Positions 59,330 through 64,000 of a stretch of DNA of 64,000 nt are shown here, in pieces; position 1 is the stretch's first letter; each line of letters opens with the position of its first letter. The position numbers and the translations under genes are program-made. Source of the stretch: Hexactinellida sp. DTS-2022 (taxonomy: Eukaryota; Porifera; Hexactinellida); assembly GCA_028753945.1 (NCBI GenBank), contig JAPNXP010000001.1, positions 2,780,501 through 2,844,500 on the forward strand, in the 5' to 3' direction. The notes beneath the pieces were generated by a model, which did no database searches, had not been told where the DNA came from, and was given only the letters and a program-made list of their open reading frames with translations.

Positions 59330-59645
59330 TGCAGCTAGCGATTTCCTTGATCACGTCGACCATGCTCGCCCAGAAGGCGGTCTTCTTCAGACTGGATTGT
59401 TTTGTTATTAGGTTTTGCGATATCATTTCAACATTCCGATACTGACTGGTGTGTTGGAGTCGGACAGGCGATCATTTGTAAGGATCTTGTTGACCAGCAA
59501 CTGTAGCGAGGCAAATTTCTGGAACTCGATCGCCTCCTTGAAAGACCAGTAGATAAGCTAGATCCGTTGGGCAATGGTCATGATCTTGTGCCCGCGCAGT
59601 CCTGGAGCATCGGTTGGAAGGTGTATAGCAGGTTAACTGGTTAAG
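59330..59645. other. Compositional outlier, possible coding scrap
   Basis: Roughly half G+C, against about 30% around it, without the repeats that explain other GC patches. On the minus strand, a frame with few stops reads GLRGHKIMTIAQRI, then LIYWSFKEAIEFQKFASLQL and NKILTNDRLSDSNTPVSIGM. No family is recognised. It may be a fragment of a host or foreign gene, a retrocopy, or an unrecognised transposon piece. Confidence 0.3.
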
Positions 59646-60176
59646 TATATCACTGCCAGCGTTACGAAGTTCAAAAAGTGAGATGCTATCATTTTTGTTA
59701 TCTTAATTATGTTTATGAGTTCAAAATGTGAATACATGATAAATAGTGTCATACTCTGGTCTAATATGTTTTAATTCCTCTAAAATAAGTTTAAATTGGT
59801 TCGAAGTATTAATGACTGAATGAGAGCCTATCTCCCGTCACTGGTTTAAGAAAATATACTATAATATTGAAAATTTCGCTTCAATGACGTTATCACATCA
59901 ATTGTTTCTGCGGAGAAACTTGTATTTGACTTGATTAATTGTAATTTCCACAGCCTAAGTGGCTATCTGCATACCACAATGGTCTAAATGGCAAAATAGG
60001 AGAAATCGCTGTAAAAACATGTTTTAGCCAATCTAAACCTATTATTGTTGAATAATAAATCAACTACGAGAAATCCAATGATTACCTAGCAGTGTACGAG
60101 TTATGACGTAATCACCTTACATATTATTAAAATTAATTTCTAAAATTTGGTTGAGTGAATTTTAATGCTGCCAAGT

Positions 60177-61262
60177 TTAGAGGTATACAATACTATACAT
60201 AGTATTGTATTTATAAAAACTATAAAGATAGTATATGAATAATTCACTAATTAGCCTCAAGAATAGCTCGTCATTCGTTAGATGAGAGGTTTTTTGTTTA
60301 TGTTTAAATTCTATGTTCTTCCTATGTAATAATGAAACATAATTACTCTGACAGAGGAGACACGCGAAAACATCACGGATATTATGCTCGAAATTTGTTT
60401 TTCGTGCTAATAACTCGCGGTATCTTCTTATGTGCTTGTTGCAAGATTCAAAACCTTCTTCGGAAAACGCTTTCATTCCTCTTCCTTCATTAAATCTTGA
60501 CATTAATTCTACTGAGTGAGCTAAAATCTTGTGGAGCGTTGTGGTGTGACATTGCACCAAGAAAAGTGAAAAGTTGGTAAGTGTCCTTGCAATGAGTTTC
60601 ATCGTTAATAGTCTTATCGCTGTTGCAATCCTGAGAATGTCACCAAGATACGAGTGAATGGTGGTAAACGACTGTCTGCAATCATTCGGTAACAAGGTCA
60701 CAATCCATCTGAGATAGCTATTTGTTTCATCGCAATATCCAGAAAAACACTGTCTTGCCACGTTTCCAGTGGTTGATGTTCCCCCTTGACTATTTGGAAA
60801 GTCGATCCTAATTCCCGTTATGTGTTGTAAGAAATCGCGAACAAATGCTTTAGAAGTTTCGATTTTGGAATACGTAGGTACCATTTTCTTACTCCGGCAT
60901 GAAGGTGGTAAACAAGGTCCATCAACCAAGAAAATATTCTAAGGTATCCATGTAATGGAGAACTGGTAAGATATCGATTGTTGAAATTGGTCTGTGAGTG
61001 AATCTTGAATTGTTTCGCAGGATCTCTGGCCAAAATACATCTTCGTCTACCTCAAGAAATATCTCCTTTGCAAGTTGGATTCTTCGATTAATGGGGAACC
61101 AGTGTTGGATTAAGTGCCTGTATTTTAAATGCTCTCTCGTAGCTGAACATAAATGACAAGCAACTCCACCGGAACCGTCCAGAATACCTGGCATTTAGTA
61201 TCGAACATAGCTCGTTCAACACTCACGTTACAATTCCCCTGGGGAAGCTCAAATCCGTTCGT
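60177..61262 (-). pseudogene. RAG1-like transposase relic 2 (C-terminal half)
   Basis: Minus-strand frames joined over two shifts (near 61000 and 60900) give in order: ELPQGNCNVSVERAMFDTK, LDGSGGVACHLCSATRE (61185-61130), RFTHRPISTIDIL, SPLHGYLRIFSWLMDLVYHL, RIDFPNSQGGTSTTGNVAR, TTLHKILAHSVELMSRF, FSEEGFESCNKHIRRYREL and NIRDVFACLLCQS, ending at a stop at 60177. From memory, human RAG1 has LEASGSVYICTLCDATR, FHKTLAHVPE and ASEGNESGNKLFRRFRK in the same order, including the CxxC zinc ligands and the third catalytic acid (E962) in the SE pair. The last 250 codons are open without interruption, so this copy decayed recently. The N-terminal half, with the two catalytic Asp, should lie beyond the MULE inserted at about 61265, outside the window. 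In jawed vertebrates RAG1 cuts V(D)J signals; here it would have moved its own transposon. Confidence 0.85.
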
Positions 61263-62344
61263 TTGAATGGGTCTACGACAATTCATCACGAACTATTCAT
61301 CACGGTTAATAATTCATCACGGCGACAATTCATCCCCCGGTTTAATAATAGTATGTAATATTTTTTTCTAAAACTGGAAAGTAATAATGGTAGTATAATG
61401 GTAATACAAAGTAGAAATTACTTAGAATTATAACAAAATGAAATTCCTTTCAGAGCTTGGCAATTGGTTCTTTCAGCAATATTGTTTAAGAATCAAGATA
61501 CTCTTAATTCGTTCATCACAACATTGATATTTTTTCCTTTTTGACGGAGGCTCATGGCCTCCGATGAGCTGCTGCACTTCCATCTCTTTTAACATCTGCT
61601 GCTTCCCTAGAACCTCCATGAAACGAAAGACGTTTGGTACTTGAGCACCAATAAGGGAGTGAATTCCGCGAAGAAATCCTTCGATTTGGTTATTAGTCGA
61701 TCTTTATCCTCAACTGTACGCTGATGCACGTTCCAAAGATCTATTGGGAACAATGGGGGCTGACGGTTTCGACAGGGGTTTGGAAGTCCAATGTATGTGT
61801 CCTCGAAGTAGTTCGCAATTTCCAGTCCTCGGGGATCAAATCCGTCTGCTGAGAGTAGATCGTCAAATGCCTGTTCTACTTCACCAGGAGGTAATAATGC
61901 TAAAGCTGGAAGGCAACGCAGCCATGAAGCGAAATCAGGATCGGTTTGGTAGTCGTGCTGCAAACATGCGACTTGTATTCGTCGCCAAACACTCTGACTA
62001 AGATGAAAAAAGCAGCCAGTACAGATCAGTCCGGGAAACGCTTCTTGGAATGCTCGGATTGCACCTTTTTCGAAGTCAGTCATTAAGTTAACTGGGTTGA
62101 GTCCAGGTTGGAGCTCTTTCAGTGCCTGAAACATGGCCTCATAGGTTGCAAAAGTCTTGTTCGGCAAAGACAGTAGATAAATGGAAAAATTTGCACCCCG
62201 AAAACTCGGCCATGAAATGTATACACCTGCTGAAATATATTTGGAGAAATTTTAAATGTTCCATCAGCATAACATTTGCTGCATTGTGAGAGTAGTGTTA
62301 GATTATGCCTCGTGGTGAATATTAAAATTCGATTGTGGCCAGGG

Positions 62345-63516
62345 CAGGCCTGGGGTCAATTACTCTAAAATGTAATATATTACTAATACTATTATTAATA
62401 TTTCTTCCTATTACTATTACTATTACAATTACATTATAATAATATGTAATATATTACTATTACTATTACTTTTAATATTACTATTACAAATTACAGGACA
62501 TTTACTAAGACTCTGCTATGATCCAGAATGTATGAAGTTTATTATTTTAATTGATTATCCCACACAAACAAAACATATTATCCAACCTAAGCAAACAACT
62601 AATTTCAATAAAGTGACAAATTCAAAATGATAATCATCTTCCCTTAAACATTAAACATACTATTGCACATTGCGTGATAGACTCGCTTAATTGAATTCAT
62701 CTTTACTTTCAATACTACGGGAGTGACTAGTTGGAATTTTTAGAATATGATGACATTTCGAAATTATTCAAACATTCCTATTGGTTTCAAAGTATATATC
62801 GCTAATCGAAGTCTGTCACGCAATGTAAACTAATATGGACTAAATTAGTAAAGGCTCAAATCGCCTTAAATCAACGCATTTCAAAAAATAGAGCTATGAT
62901 GTATACAAATCTCCTGATTTTAGTTCAATATTGTTTTCTCATAGAAGCATTTCGGTTCTAATTACACAATAATTGCTGAAATAAGTAAAGTAGGTTAGCT
63001 AGAGACAAGCTCTCTGCTACAATATGATAGCTAATATGTTAAATAAGATTAATCAATATTAAACAGAATTTTTTTGTTAGGGGTCCTGTGGCCTAATCTC
63101 AGGGAAGGGAAGCCTTAACAACTTCCTATTTCTTCACGAAAAATCAATTAAGCCAGTCCGAAGTGATAGAATTGTAATAGATAATTCCTAATAAAATAGG
63201 TTCTATTAGTATTACTATTACTATTGCATCCTATTTGAAACACTATTACTTATTACTATTACCATTACTTCTAAAATGTAATCGTTACTACAGTCGACTC
63301 CGCTTAATAGAGCCACCTCAGGACCAGGTTGTTTTGATCCGATTAAGCGGAGAAACCGATTAACCGAAAATATTGTAAACCAAACTGTAATTCTGTCCTA
63401 TAAATCCTGTGAAATGTTGATCCGATTAAGCGGAAAAACCGATTAACCGGTGGCTCTATTAAGCGGAGTTGACTGTAATACAATTACTATTACATGTTAC
63501 TATTACCCCAGGACTG
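62345..63516. mobile_element. hAT-type element with TATTACTATTAC interior, exact duplication
   Basis: CAGGCCTGGGGTCAATTACT and, reversed, CAGTCCTGGGGTAATAGTAA are terminal inverted repeats. GGCCAGGG is duplicated exactly at 62337-62344 and 63517-63524. Both sides carry TATTACTATTAC repeats. The centre (62520-63170) is non-coding, and the MITE at 63291-63475 sits inside. Omitting the element restores the MULE frame (DSGPG to RILIF). Confidence 0.9.
63291..63475. mobile_element. pogo-type MITE inside the hAT element
   Basis: CAGTCGACTCCGCTTAATAG and, reversed, CAGTCAACTCCGCTTAATAG are terminal inverted repeats with TA on both sides (63289-63290, 63476-63477). The internal word GATCCGATTAAGCGGA occurs twice. 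Same family as 37109-37217. Confidence 0.85.
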
Positions 63517-63620
63517 GGCCAGGGCAAGGGCCAGAGTCGTGAAGTAAGAAATCTGTGCCATTTGGTAGAATAGTGTATTCTACTGGATATTTAAAGATAG
63601 AAGGTCAACAGGCTGTGGAT

Positions 63621-63834
63621 CAGGCTTTCATCCAAACAAAAATTTCTGCGCGCCTAGATTTAGTTTGAGCTCGTTCATTTTTCAATTTGTAGGCCTAGTT
63701 TGCACATTTTGTATTAAGTCTATGGGAGTATCTCTAGATATTCTACGCCTAGACACGATTTTTGTACGCCTAGATTAAAATCCATCCAAATTACGCTCCT
63801 TTAGGAGCGCTCAATACGCCTGGATAACACCCTG
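63621..63834 (-). mobile_element. hAT-type MITE in MULE linker
   Basis: Ends CAGGCTTTCATCCA and, reversed, CAGGGTGTTATCCAGG. Flanks CTGTGGAT (63613-63620) and CTGTGGAG (63835-63842) match at 7 of 8 bases. It is the inverted counterpart of 17417-17628. Omitting it joins MULE linker segments NCPPQP and VDLLSLN in frame. Confidence 0.85.
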
Positions 63835-64000
63835 CTGTGGAGGGCAATTTTTATGTTGGTTTCTCTTCATTTGTACTGTTCTTTTCATACAAATTTTGAG
63901 GGCAATTGTGCTGCAGAAGAATCAGGAATGTTTGTCGTGGTTTCGGCGATTATAGTCTATGTTGGTTCCTGAGTAGTGGTTGCTCTTTCGCGTAACGTCT

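Larger units (their letters stand above)
61268..64000 (-). mobile_element. Second MULE, inserted in RAG1-like relic 2; runs off the edge
   Basis: The inner boundary carries subterminal repeats like those of other MULEs: AATTCATCACG occurs about four times at 61280-61325, starting next to the RAG1-like coding sequence. The element contains the transposase relic ending at 61474 and two hAT insertions. Its other end and target duplication lie outside the window. Confidence 0.7.
61474..64000 (-). pseudogene. FLYWCH-type MULE transposase, cut by two hAT elements
   Basis: Reading leftwards from the window edge: RATTTQEPT linker, AAQLPSKFV and KRTVQMKRNQHKNCPPQPVD, then, after the MITE at 63621-63834, TILPNGTDFLLHDSGPG. 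The hAT element at 62345-63516 intervenes, followed without a shift by RILIFTTRHN, CYADGTFKISPNIFQQVYTF (first catalytic Asp, about 62260), NLMTDFEKGAIRAFQEAF (second Asp), CTGCFFHLSQSVWRRIQ, and DLWNVHQRTVEDKDR. After a shift near 61695 it reads STNNQIEGFLRGIHSLIGAQ and a basic tail to a stop at 61474-61476. The FLYWCH finger should lie beyond the window. Coding decay is slight (about four shifts), so it is young. Confidence 0.88.

Noticed and set aside
58900..60170. Possible RAG2-like Kelch gene downstream of RAG1-like relic 2
   Set aside because: No Kelch GG or Y..W pattern was found on the plus strand; the open frame at 59012-59251 has no such repeats.

Overview
This window is an AT-rich stretch of nuclear DNA from an animal, most likely an invertebrate; I cannot name the phylum. 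The evidence is the transposon community: RAG1-like (RAGL/Transib-type) transposase relics, MULE elements with FLYWCH zinc fingers, a THAP-domain P-element relative, a Tc1/mariner pseudogene, a hAT transposase tail, pogo/Tigger-type MITEs, non-autonomous Helitrons and at least a dozen hAT-type MITEs with 8-bp target duplications. I found no intact gene and no convincing host gene. All recognisable coding sequence is decayed transposon protein, so the window reads as a transposon graveyard with some recent activity.

Layout. 1-6200: gene-free, with small palindromes and a pogo-like MITE. 6240-6825: two Helitron pieces in opposite orientation. 7697-8700 (minus): RAG1-like relic 1. 9.5-17.6 kb: hAT MITEs and an element with self-palindromic ends (12612-14507). 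18-22.9 kb: dispersed repeats, a decayed two-frame ORF at 20338-20974 and two MITEs. 23.07-28.81 kb: a nest in which a MULE (26048-27904, 9-bp duplication) sits in a P-like element (23710-28311), which sits in the first bases of a Helitron (28313-28813). 31-33 kb: hAT MITE, hAT transposase tail and another TIR element. 36-39.7 kb: repeat-rich MITE, RAG1-like relic 3 and a mariner pseudogene. 40225-43395: a giant fold-back with arms of about 950 bp. 43490-44376: a MITE holding interlocked palindromes. 44447-46496: a MULE whose reading frames end in a RING finger, split by a hAT MITE.

47-59 kb: pogo-type MITEs (one keeps the start of a Tigger transposase), a possible tRNA-derived SINE, the second copy of a dispersed repeat, a 1.9-kb TIR element with a Cys-rich ORF, and tandem repeats. 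60177-64000: RAG1-like relic 2 (minus) is cut by a second MULE, which is cut by two hAT elements, one of which carries a pogo-type MITE. The second MULE runs off the right edge.

How the parts relate: there is no operon or pathway here. The relations are insertions of one element into another, and target duplications or reading frames that resume across an insertion give the order of events. The most interesting content is the set of RAG1-like relics, the MULE-RING arrangement and the fold-back.
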